From: an uncultured Eggerthella sp.
GTDB lineage: Bacteria > Actinomycetota > Coriobacteriia > Coriobacteriales > Eggerthellaceae
Direction of reading: 5' to 3'
Assembly (NCBI GenBank): GCA_900538545.1
Contig: UPYK01000029.1
Location: forward strand, 1 to 7,822
Length of the DNA: 7,822 nucleotides
Shown here: positions 1 to 6,432 of the stretch, in pieces
How positions within the stretch are numbered: position 1 is the first letter of the stretch
Layout: each line of letters starts with the position of its first letter
Notes under the pieces: model-generated
Database searches by the model: none
What the model was told of the DNA's origin: nothing
What the model saw: only the letters and a program-made list of their open reading frames with translations
Position numbers and translations under genes: made by a program

Positions 1-1
1 T

Positions 2-16
2 ACTAACGAAGTTAGT
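2..16. repeat. Perfect 6-bp dyad with 3-base spacer
   Basis: ACTAAC (2-7) and GTTAGT (11-16) are exact inverted repeats separated by GAA. The element could be a small operator or the remains of a structure belonging to whatever lies left of the window. No T-tract follows, so it is not an intrinsic terminator as seen. At 6 bp with 3 bases between the arms, chance occurrence is possible. Confidence 0.4.
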
Positions 17-84
17 CGGCAAAGAGTCACCTCGTTGCCTCACCCTCTCCGCTGATTGAACACAAAAGTGAGCAAGATAACGAT

Positions 85-122
85 TTAACGCACGCGAAAC
101 AATCGCGCAATATTGGCGACAC
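85..122 (+). promoter_or_regulatory. Candidate GlnR-type nitrogen-control box upstream of gltB
   Basis: Four pentamers lie at an exact 11-base period: TTAAC (85-89), GAAAC (96-100), GCAAT (107-111) and GACAC (118-122). The actinobacterial GlnR box is described as gTnAc-n6-GaAAc repeated twice, that is alternating a and b sites one helical turn apart. Here the first a site matches at three of four fixed positions, the first b site matches fully, the second a site is poor and the second b site matches at four of five. The TTAACG-N5-GAARC core recurs upstream of glnN at 6328-6343. The position, 52-89 bases before the start codon, suits an activator. Assignment to a GlnR-like regulator is inference; no regulator gene is in the window. 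Confidence 0.4.
93..107. repeat. Perfect 5-bp GC-rich dyad
   Basis: CGCGA (93-97) and TCGCG (103-107) are exact inverted repeats around AACAA. The dyad overlaps the GAAAC element of the candidate nitrogen-control box, so it may be part of the same protein-binding site rather than an RNA structure. A chance origin is possible for arms this short. Confidence 0.3.
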
Positions 123-132
123 AGAGCTTCCG

Positions 133-150
133 TAAGGTAGTAACACCTTA
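133..150 (+). promoter_or_regulatory. Leader hairpin just upstream of the gltB ribosome binding site
   Basis: TAAGGT (133-138) and ACCTTA (145-150) form a perfect 6-bp stem with a 6-base loop AGTAAC. It ends 10 bases before the Shine-Dalgarno sequence. No T-tract follows, so it is not a terminator. It could be an mRNA 5' structure or a DNA operator; the stem is AU-rich and would be weak as RNA. Confidence 0.35.
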
Positions 151-160
151 AAACATGCGA

Positions 161-167
161 AAAGGGG
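161..167 (+). promoter_or_regulatory. Ribosome binding site of gltB
   Basis: AAAGGGG lies 6 bases before ATG 174 and fixes the start. Reading upstream in frame, no ATG, GTG or TTG occurs before the stop codon TAA at 141-143, and the next in-frame ATG (codon 43, base 300) has no purine-rich sequence before it. Confidence 0.75.
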
Positions 168-173
168 TACTAC

Positions 174-3100
174 ATGAGAAGCGAAGCAACATGCGCACAC
201 GCGCATCCTTGCGAACCTACGTGCGCAGAACAAAGCGCACCGCAATCCGCCCAACAGGATCGAACGCACTTGCCTCAAGCAGCAACGCTACAGCCTGGCA
301 TGTATCGCAGCTCGTTCGAGCACGATGCATGCGGCATCGGCGCGCTCGCCAACATCAAAGGCGTGCGCTCCCACCAGATGGTGGACGATGCGCTTTCCGT
401 GCTCGTGAACTTAGAGCACCGCGGCGGCGTTGGCCTCGAGCGCAACACGGGCGATGGCGCCGGCATCCTGCTGCAGATCCCACACCGTTTCTTCCGCAAG
501 GAAGCGCAGAAGTGCGGCAGCCTGCTGCCCGATGAGGGCGATTATGGTGTGGCCATGCTCTTCCTCCCCACCGATGAACACGGCATCGCCGAAGCCATGC
601 GCATCTTCGAAGACGGTTGCATCGAAGAGGGCATCCCTCTGCTCTTCTGGCGCGAGGTGCCAATCGACCCTCACGACCTAGGCCAAGCCGCGCTCGATTG
701 CATGCCCACCATCAAGCAGGCGTTCCTCGGTCGTCCCGCCGATTGCGAAACGAACGAAGATTTCGAACGCCGCTTATATATAGGTAGGCGCACCATCGAA
801 AAGCGCGCGAAGGAAACGCCGAGCCTGGATGGCAAGACCTTCTACGTCTGCTCGATGAGTGCTCGCACGATCGTGTACAAGGGTATGCTCGTCTCCACGC
901 AGATGCGCGGCTTCTTCAAGGACTTGGACGATGCCTCCTGCGAAACCGCCATCGCGCTCGTGCATTCGCGCTACTCCACCAACACCACGCCTTCGTGGGA
1001 ACGCGCGCACCCCAATCGCTACATGGTGCACAACGGCGAGATCAACACGCTTCGCTGCAATGTGAACTGGACGCTCGCCCGCGAGCCACACCTCTATTCG
1101 CCGGTCATGGGCCCTTCGCTCGAGAAGGTGCTGCCCGTGTTCAACGGCGAAGGCTCCGACTCGGCCATGCTCGATAACATGCTCGAGTTCATCACCATGA
1201 ACGGCCGCAGCTTACCGCGCGCCATCTCGATGCTGCTGCCCGAGCCGTGGGACAAGAACCCCACGCTCTCAAAGAAGCGCAGCGCCTGGGGCGAATATCA
1301 ATCCATGCTCACAGAAGCTTGGGAAGGCCCCGCAGCTATCGCGTTCACCGATGGGGTCATCATGGGCGCCGTGCTCGACCGCAACGGCTTGCGCCCCGCG
1401 CGCTATTACGTGACCTCCGACGATCGGCTCATTCTCTCCAGTGAAGCCGGTACGCTTGATGTCGATCCCGCGAAGATCCTGATCGCAGGCAGTTTAGGGC
1501 CCGGTCAGATGCTCATCGTCGACCCGCGCGAAGGACGCGTGATCTTCGATGACGAGATCAAAGATGACCTGGCGAACCAAGCACCCTATCTCGACTGGAT
1601 CAACGCCGAGACTCACACGCTCGACTCGCTCATCGCTCAAGCGACAGAACCGCTCGAGGCTACCCCTGATGAAGGCATGGCCTTGAGCACCCGACAGGCT
1701 ATACATGGTTACTTCTTCGACGACATCGAGGAAGCGATCATCCCTATGGCGGAAAAAGCAAAGGCGCCGTTGGCGTCGATGGGCGCGGATACCCCTCTCG
1801 CATGTTTATCGGAACATCCGCGCCGCTTTTTCCATTACTTCAACCAACTCTTCGCGCAGGTCACAAACCCTCCGATCGACGCGCTGCGCGAATCGCACCT
1901 CACCTCCACGCTGCTCTATCTCGGCAACCACGGCAACCTGCTCGAAGACGCTCGCACGAACTGCCGCCTGATGCGACTCGATACGCCGCTGCTTACCCGC
2001 GATGCCTTCGAAGCGCTTGCCTCCATGGATGAGAAGGGCTTCAAGGGGGCGAAGATCTATGCGTCCTACGAAGCCCGAACCGATAACGAACACGCGCTGG
2101 CAGATGCCGTGAATCGCTTATGCGAACAGGCCGAAGAGCTGGTGCGCGATGGCGTGAGCATCCTTGCGATCTCCGATAGAGTAGGCGAAGGCGAAGTGCC
2201 GATGCCTTCCCTGCTAGCCGTTTCCAGCGTTCACAACCACCTACTGCGTTGCGGCTTACGCACGCAAGCGGACCTCATCGTGGAATGCGGCGATGCGATC
2301 ACCGCGCACGATTTCGCCACGTTGGTGGGCTATTCCGCATCTGGCATCTACCCCTATCTCGCTCACGATACGATCGCTTCGCTGGCCGAGCGCGGTGTGC
2401 TTGCGCTCGATGCCGAAACGGGCATCGCGAACTACAATGCCGCCATCCTCTCTGGCATCGTTTCGATCATGTCGAAGATGGGTATCTCGACCATGCAGGG
2501 CTACCATGCCGCACAGATCTTCGAAGCGGTCGGTCTTGCGAGCGAGCTCATCGATGCGCACTTCACGGGCACGGTCAGCCGCATTGGCGGTCTTTCGATC
2601 GATGATCTGCAGCATGAATGCGACCTGCACTACGCTCAAGCGCTCCAACAACGCAGGTCTCCCGCGCCTGATCAGCTTCCTTCATCAGGTATTACCACGT
2701 GGCGTCCCCGCGGCGAAGAACACCTGATCACACCCCAGATCATCACGCTCTTGCAACGTGCGGTGCGCGCAAACGACCCCGAACTCTTCGCTGCCTACAG
2801 CGAAGCGGTCCACCAGCCGGGTCGCGCCATCGTGCTGCGCGATTTGCTCGAGTTCGTCTCCACCCGCCCCTCCATTCCGCTTTCGGAAGTCGAGCCCGCA
2901 AGCGAGATCGTCAAGCGCTTCAACACCGGCGCGATGAGCTACGGTTCCATCTCGAAGGAAGCGCACGAATGCTTGGCTATCGCCATGAACCGCATCGGCG
3001 GCCGTTCGAATTCTGGCGAAGGCGGCGAAAACCCTGCGCGCGAGACCCCACTTCCCAATGGGGATTCCAAGCGCAGCGCCATCAAGCAGATCGCTTCGGG

Positions 3101-4874
3101 GCGTTTTGGTGTGACGAGCCGCTACCTCATGAGCGCCGACGAGCTCCAGATCAAGCTCGCGCAAGGCGCTAAGCCCGGCGAAGGCGGTCACCTGCCCAGC
3201 GGCAAAGTGTGGCCGTGGATCGCGCGAACCCGCCGCTCAACACCAGGTATCGGGCTCATCTCACCTCCTCCGCATCACGACATCTATTCGATCGAGGACC
3301 TGGCCGAGCTCATCTTCGATCTGAAGAACGCCAACCCCGGCGCACGCGTATCGGTCAAGCTCGTTTCCGAAACGGGCGTGGGCACGATCGCGACCGGCGT
3401 TGCCAAGGGTGGCGCGAACAAGATCCTCATCTCCGGTTCGAACGGTGGCACGGGTGCCGCTCCTCGCGATTCAATCCATCATGCAGGCCTACCGCTCGAG
3501 ATGGGCTTGGCTGAAACGCAACAGACGCTGCTGCAAAACGGCCTGCGCAGCCGCATCGTGCTCGAAGCCGATGGCAAGCTGATGGATGGCCGCGACGTTG
3601 CGATCGCCTGCCTCTTGGGCGCCGAAGAATTCGGGTTCGCCACCATGCCGCTCATCGCAATGGGCTGCTTGATGCAGCGCGATTGCCAGCAAGATACCTG
3701 CCCGGTGGGCATTGCCACGCAAAACCGCGAGTTGCGCGCGTGCTTCTGCGGTAAGCCGGAATACGTGGTGAACTACATGATGATGGTGGCCGAGCAAACG
3801 CGCGAGATCATGGCCGAACTTGGGTTCGCCACGATCGACGAGATGGTGGGCCAGGTGGAATGCCTGCGTCAGACGCACGATGCGCGCAGCTGGAAGGCCA
3901 ACTTGGTCGATCTTTCAGCGCTGCTCGTGAAGCCTGAGGTCGAATTCGGCCGCGCGATCCCGGTGGCGCACTGCCCGCACTTCCTCACCGAAGCGCAGGC
4001 ACCCAACACGCTGCCCGAAACGCTCGATGCGACGCTGTTCATCCCCTACACCGAAAGCGCGCGCGAACACCTCGAACCCATCCGCTTCCATGCCGATATC
4101 TCGAACGTGAATCGCTGCGTGGGCACGATGCTCGGCTCGCAGGTGACCGCACGCCATCCTGAAGGCCTGCCCGCAGGCTCGATCGAGATCGATTGCGCGG
4201 GTTCGGGCGGCATGAGCTTCGGCGCCTTCCTGCCGCAAGGCATCACGCTGAAGGTAGCGGGAGACACCAACGACTACTTCGGCAAGGGGCTTTCCGGTGG
4301 TACGCTCGCGCTCACCCCGCCGGCGAACGCGACCTATCGCCCCGAAGAGAACATCCTGGTGGGCAACGTTGCCTTCTACGGCGCAACCGCAGGTCAGGGC
4401 TTCGTGAACGGCCTTGCGGGCCAGCGCTTCGGTGCGCGCAATTCAGGAGCCGAGCTGGTGGTGGAAGGCGTAGGCGAAAACGGCTGCGAATACATGACCG
4501 GTGGCGAGGTACTGGTGCTGGGCGAAGTAGGACTCAACTTCGCTGCGGGCATGTCGGGCGGCATCGCGTATGTCTACGACGAGACGAAGACGCTGAAGAG
4601 CCATTGCAACTTGGAGCTGGTCGAGCTTGTCCACCCAGATGAAACCGATATCGCGCGCATTCGTGAGCTGCTCGAAGCGCATGTGGAAGCAACGGCAAGC
4701 CCGCTGGGCGTGATGATGCTCTACCAATTCGACGACATCAAAACGCACTTCACCAAGGTGATCCCGATCGAATACGCCAAGATGCTCGATTTGATCACCG
4801 AATACGAAGCACAAGGTCATACGCACGAAGAAGCGCAAGAGCTGGCCTTCGAGATCACGAAGATGGGAGCATAG
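174..4874 (+). CDS. gltB: Glutamate synthase large (alpha) subunit
   Basis: This 1566-residue cytosolic enzyme transfers the amide nitrogen of glutamine to 2-oxoglutarate, giving two glutamates, with electrons from GltD. It is slightly longer than the usual 1480-1530 residues. A 52-residue propeptide precedes the nucleophile Cys53 (DACGIG), the expected mature N-terminus. The class II amidotransferase domain (about 53-445) shows HSRYST at 264-269 and NGEIN at 287-291. The central domain (about 470-770) has TNPPIDALRE from Thr564. The FMN/synthase domain (about 850-1220) has GEGGE (948-952), KPGEGG (1000-1005) and the 3Fe-4S cysteines C1165, C1171 and C1176 (Cx5Cx4C). The C-terminal GXGXG beta-helix covers about 1290-1505, including GSGGMSFG at 1343. 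Two oddities are His1006, where Gln is usual in GEGGQLPG, and a Cys/His-rich propeptide. The gene heads an operon with gltD. Identity is secure; substrate use is inferred from the family. Confidence 0.97.
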   Translation: MRSEATCAHAHPCEPTCAEQSAPQSAQQDRTHLPQAATLQPGMYRSSFEHDACGIGALANIKGVRSHQMVDDALSVLVNLEHRGGVGLERNTGDGAGILLQIPHRFFRKEAQKCGSLLPDEGDYGVAMLFLPTDEHGIAEAMRIFEDGCIEEGIPLLFWREVPIDPHDLGQAALDCMPTIKQAFLGRPADCETNEDFERRLYIGRRTIEKRAKETPSLDGKTFYVCSMSARTIVYKGMLVSTQMRGFFKDLDDASCETAIALVHSRYSTNTTPSWERAHPNRYMVHNGEINTLRCNVNWTLAREPHLYSPVMGPSLEKVLPVFNGEGSDSAMLDNMLEFITMNGRSLPRAISMLLPEPWDKNPTLSKKRSAWGEYQSMLTEAWEGPAAIAFTDGVIMGAVLDRNGLRPARYYVTSDDRLILSSEAGTLDVDPAKILIAGSLGPGQMLIVDPREGRVIFDDEIKDDLANQAPYLDWINAETHTLDSLIAQATEPLEATPDEGMALSTRQAIHGYFFDDIEEAIIPMAEKAKAPLASMGADTPLACLSEHPRRFFHYFNQLFAQVTNPPIDALRESHLTSTLLYLGNHGNLLEDARTNCRLMRLDTPLLTRDAFEALASMDEKGFKGAKIYASYEARTDNEHALADAVNRLCEQAEELVRDGVSILAISDRVGEGEVPMPSLLAVSSVHNHLLRCGLRTQADLIVECGDAITAHDFATLVGYSASGIYPYLAHDTIASLAERGVLALDAETGIANYNAAILSGIVSIMSKMGISTMQGYHAAQIFEAVGLASELIDAHFTGTVSRIGGLSIDDLQHECDLHYAQALQQRRSPAPDQLPSSGITTWRPRGEEHLITPQIITLLQRAVRANDPELFAAYSEAVHQPGRAIVLRDLLEFVSTRPSIPLSEVEPASEIVKRFNTGAMSYGSISKEAHECLAIAMNRIGGRSNSGEGGENPARETPLPNGDSKRSAIKQIASGRFGVTSRYLMSADELQIKLAQGAKPGEGGHLPSGKVWPWIARTRRSTPGIGLISPPPHHDIYSIEDLAELIFDLKNANPGARVSVKLVSETGVGTIATGVAKGGANKILISGSNGGTGAAPRDSIHHAGLPLEMGLAETQQTLLQNGLRSRIVLEADGKLMDGRDVAIACLLGAEEFGFATMPLIAMGCLMQRDCQQDTCPVGIATQNRELRACFCGKPEYVVNYMMMVAEQTREIMAELGFATIDEMVGQVECLRQTHDARSWKANLVDLSALLVKPEVEFGRAIPVAHCPHFLTEAQAPNTLPETLDATLFIPYTESAREHLEPIRFHADISNVNRCVGTMLGSQVTARHPEGLPAGSIEIDCAGSGGMSFGAFLPQGITLKVAGDTNDYFGKGLSGGTLALTPPANATYRPEENILVGNVAFYGATAGQGFVNGLAGQRFGARNSGAELVVEGVGENGCEYMTGGEVLVLGEVGLNFAAGMSGGIAYVYDETKTLKSHCNLELVELVHPDETDIARIRELLEAHVEATASPLGVMMLYQFDDIKTHFTKVIPIEYAKMLDLITEYEAQGHTHEEAQELAFEITKMGA
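4865..4869 (+). promoter_or_regulatory. Ribosome binding site of gltD inside the gltB 3' end
   Basis: GGGAG sits in the last gltB codons, 7 bases before ATG 4877. The gltB stop TAG (4872-4874) lies between it and the start, so terminating ribosomes are well placed to re-initiate. This supports translational coupling of the two subunits. Confidence 0.6.
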
Positions 4875-4876
4875 CC

Positions 4877-6316
4877 ATGGGACGAGTTGGAGCTTTCTTG
4901 CATACGGAGCGCGTCGGTCATGGCCTGCGTCCTGCTTCCGAATCGCTGAACGATTTCGAGGAGTTCGCACTTCCGCTCACGCTTGAAGAACAGTGCGAAC
5001 AGGCGAGCCGCTGCATGAATTGCGGCGTGGCGTTCTGCCAGACCGGCGTGGCGCTAGGTGATTCGCTGCACGCAGTGGGGTGTCCGCTGCATAACCTGAT
5101 CCCCGAGACGAACGATCTGCTCTACCAGCATCGCTTCGAGGACGCAGTGGCACGCGTGGCGCTCACGAACCCCTTCCCCGAATTCACCGGGCGCGTGTGT
5201 CCGGCCCCTTGCGAAGTGGCCTGTAACTTAGGGCTGCATAAGGCGCCGGTCACGATCAACGATAACGAACGCGCGCTTTCTGATATCGCCTGGGAAAACG
5301 GGATCGATCCGCTTCCCGCCCCTGCCGCCGATGCACCGCTGGTGAGCGTAATCGGCTCGGGGCCAGCGGGTCTGGCATGCGCCTGGGAGATGGCGCGGCG
5401 CGGATGGCGCGTGCGCATCTACGAGCAGGCCGATCGCCCTGGTGGCCTGCTCATGTATGGCATTCCTAACATGAAGCTGCCGAAGTGGATCATCGAGCGT
5501 CGGGTGAACTTGATGCGCGAGAGTGGCATCGAATTTAACTGTGGCGTTGATGCGTGTGCCTGCGCGGACACGATCGCCGCTGAATCTGATGCAGTGGTGA
5601 TCGCAACGGGCGCGAACGTTGCGCGCGATGTTGCGCTGCCAGGGCGCGAGCTTTCCGGCATTCATTTCGCCCTCGAGTATCTTTCGGAGGTTGCGAGCGC
5701 ATACCTTGATGAACGCGACTGCTCAATCAGCGCCGAAGGCAAGGATGTGATCGTGATCGGCGGTGGCGATACCGGAAACGACTGCGTTGCCTGCGCGCTG
5801 CGCCAAGGGGCAGCGAGCGTGACACAGGTGATCCGTGCTCAGCGCGCGCCAGAGACCTGCGATGCTCAAGCAGTATGGCCAGCTGAACGCGTGGTCTTCT
5901 CGCAAGGCTACGGCCAGCGGGAAGCGAGCGAACGCTTTGGCGAAGACCCCCGCATCTTCTCGACCGATACGATCGCCTTCAGTGGTGGCGAAGGCGCCGA
6001 AGCGGGCTCGGTTGCCCACGTGCACGTACAGGATCTTTCGTACGATGGTGGTCGCCATCTGGTGGAAGGCACAGAAGCTACCATCCCTGCGCAGCTCGTG
6101 CTGATCGCGAAGGGCTTCACCGGTGCGAATCCTGCCGTCTTCGAAGCCTTCGATGTTTCGCTGCCCGAGCGCAGTGGTGCACACTGCCTGCGCGAAGCCG
6201 ACCCAGCGAACAACAAGCCTGCCATCTTCGCTGCGGGCGATGCACGCCTTGGTTCGACGCTCGTGGTGAACGCGATCGCCGACGCACTCGCCTGCACCCA
6301 CGAGATCATTAGCTAA
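4877..6316 (+). CDS. gltD: Glutamate synthase small (beta) subunit, NAD(P)H-dependent FAD/iron-sulfur oxidoreductase
   Basis: This 479-residue cytosolic subunit oxidises NAD(P)H and passes electrons through FAD and 4Fe-4S clusters to the GltB FMN. The N-terminal iron-sulfur domain (about 25-135) has cysteines at 46, 49, 54 and 69 and at 108, 112 and 116 (CPAPCEVAC), with the family signature PEFTGRVCP. The FAD Rossmann motif GSGPAG is at 160-165, followed by RPGGLLMYGIP. The nicotinamide Rossmann motif GGGDTGND is at 295-302. The C-terminal FAD contact AAGDARLGS has Gly454-Asp455. The VWP and YGQREASERFGEDPR stretches after the second Rossmann motif place it with the Bacillus/plant-like subclass rather than E. 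coli GltD. About a dozen extra residues separate Cys54 from Cys69. NADPH versus NADH cannot be settled; Arg in VIRAQ after the second Rossmann fold slightly favours NADPH. It follows gltB by 2 bases. Related oxidoreductases share this fold, but the gltB context makes GltD the clear choice. Confidence 0.96.
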   Translation: MGRVGAFLHTERVGHGLRPASESLNDFEEFALPLTLEEQCEQASRCMNCGVAFCQTGVALGDSLHAVGCPLHNLIPETNDLLYQHRFEDAVARVALTNPFPEFTGRVCPAPCEVACNLGLHKAPVTINDNERALSDIAWENGIDPLPAPAADAPLVSVIGSGPAGLACAWEMARRGWRVRIYEQADRPGGLLMYGIPNMKLPKWIIERRVNLMRESGIEFNCGVDACACADTIAAESDAVVIATGANVARDVALPGRELSGIHFALEYLSEVASAYLDERDCSISAEGKDVIVIGGGDTGNDCVACALRQGAASVTQVIRAQRAPETCDAQAVWPAERVVFSQGYGQREASERFGEDPRIFSTDTIAFSGGEGAEAGSVAHVHVQDLSYDGGRHLVEGTEATIPAQLVLIAKGFTGANPAVFEAFDVSLPERSGAHCLREADPANNKPAIFAAGDARLGSTLVVNAIADALACTHEIIS

Positions 6317-6354
6317 TGTTACACAGATTAACGTCCATGAAGCATGTTCGAAAC
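6317..6354 (+). promoter_or_regulatory. Candidate nitrogen-control site upstream of glnN
   Basis: Two readings overlap here. In the first, TTAAC (6328-6332), GAAGC (6339-6343) and GAAAC (6350-6354) lie at an exact 11-base period, and TTAACG-N5-GAARC repeats the arrangement upstream of gltB, as in an actinobacterial GlnR box. In the second, TGTTA (6317-6321), seven bases, then TAACG (6329-6333) matches the Firmicutes GlnR/TnrA consensus TGTNA-N7-TNACA with one mismatch and gives a perfect GTTA/TAAC dyad. The first reading is favoured because it is shared with the gltB leader. Either fits nitrogen control of glnN, which is inference. Confidence 0.4.
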
Positions 6355-6356
6355 AT
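6344..6356. repeat. 5-bp dyad in the gltD-glnN gap
   Basis: ATGTT (6344-6348) and AACAT (6352-6356) are exact inverted repeats around CGA. The dyad overlaps the GAAAC element at 6350-6354. It may be part of an operator, or chance. Confidence 0.3.
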
Positions 6357-6357
6357 T

Positions 6358-6378
6358 CGCTACGTAGTCTAGTTAGCG
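6358..6378. repeat. 5-bp dyad, CGCTA/TAGCG, with 11-base spacer
   Basis: CGCTA (6358-6362) pairs with TAGCG (6374-6378); the left arm overlaps the 8-base palindrome CTACGTAG (6360-6367). There is no T-run after it, so it does not qualify as the gltBD terminator. TAGTCT at 6365-6370 might serve as a weak -10 for glnN, but no good -35 is spaced correctly. Confidence 0.25.
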
Positions 6379-6396
6379 TCGAGAAATAAGTCTTAC

Positions 6397-6417
6397 GCGA
6401 TCCTACGTGCGGATCGC
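6397..6417 (+). promoter_or_regulatory. Leader hairpin abutting the glnN ribosome binding site
   Basis: GCGATCC (6397-6403) and GGATCGC (6411-6417) form a perfect 7-bp, GC-rich stem with a 7-base loop TACGTGC. The stem ends 2 bases before the Shine-Dalgarno region at 6420-6427. As RNA it would be reasonably stable and could stabilise the 5' end or modulate ribosome access; as DNA it could be an operator. No T-tract follows, so it is not a terminator. Confidence 0.45.
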
Positions 6418-6419
6418 AG

Positions 6420-6427
6420 AGAAGGAG
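6420..6427 (+). promoter_or_regulatory. Ribosome binding site of glnN
   Basis: AGAAGGAG lies 5 bases before ATG 6433, a strong Shine-Dalgarno match that fixes the start. Confidence 0.8.
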
Positions 6428-6432
6428 ACCTC

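Larger units (their letters stand above)
1..173. other. Non-coding leader upstream of gltB
   Basis: No credible gene is seen here on either strand. The stretch is more AT-rich than the genes and holds three perfect short dyads (2-16, 93-107, 133-150), several TAAC/GTTA half-sites (4-7, 11-14, 78-81, 86-89, 141-144) and a GlnR-box-like array (85-122). No convincing sigma-70 promoter pair can be named: TTGAAC at 56-61 is a fair -35 but what follows at the right spacing (around 78-84) is a poor -10. A promoter is expected because gltB looks like the head of an operon; the weak -35/-10 would fit activator dependence, which is inference. Confidence 0.7.

Noticed and set aside
27..278. Minus-strand open frame of 83 residues across the gltB start
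   Set aside because: It overlaps the gltB leader and start, has a Cys/Arg-rich composition without family motifs, and no ribosome binding site; it is a shadow of the coding strand.
300..329. Met43 as the true gltB start
   Set aside because: No ribosome binding site precedes it, while ATG 174 has AAAGGGG at 6-base spacing. A start at 300 would leave a propeptide of only 10 residues.
155..535. Plus-strand open frame starting at ATG 155, ahead of gltB
   Set aside because: It has no Shine-Dalgarno sequence at its own start, is out of frame with gltB, and its Arg/Ala/Pro-rich translation is typical of a frame-shifted GC-rich gene.
2685..3191. Long minus-strand open frame of 168 residues within gltB
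   Set aside because: It is fully inside the conserved FMN-domain coding region; long antisense frames are expected in GC-rich DNA, and its sequence shows no recognisable family.
5723..6301. Minus-strand open frame of 192 residues opposite gltD
   Set aside because: It is a shadow of the gltD C-terminal half, which is strongly conserved on the plus strand.
6360..6367. 8-base palindrome CTACGTAG as a special site
   Set aside because: Palindromes of this size occur by chance, and nothing links it to a known function here.
6358..6378. Intrinsic terminator for gltBD
   Set aside because: The dyad has only 5 bp with an 11-base loop and no following T-tract; no better hairpin-plus-T structure is found between the two genes.
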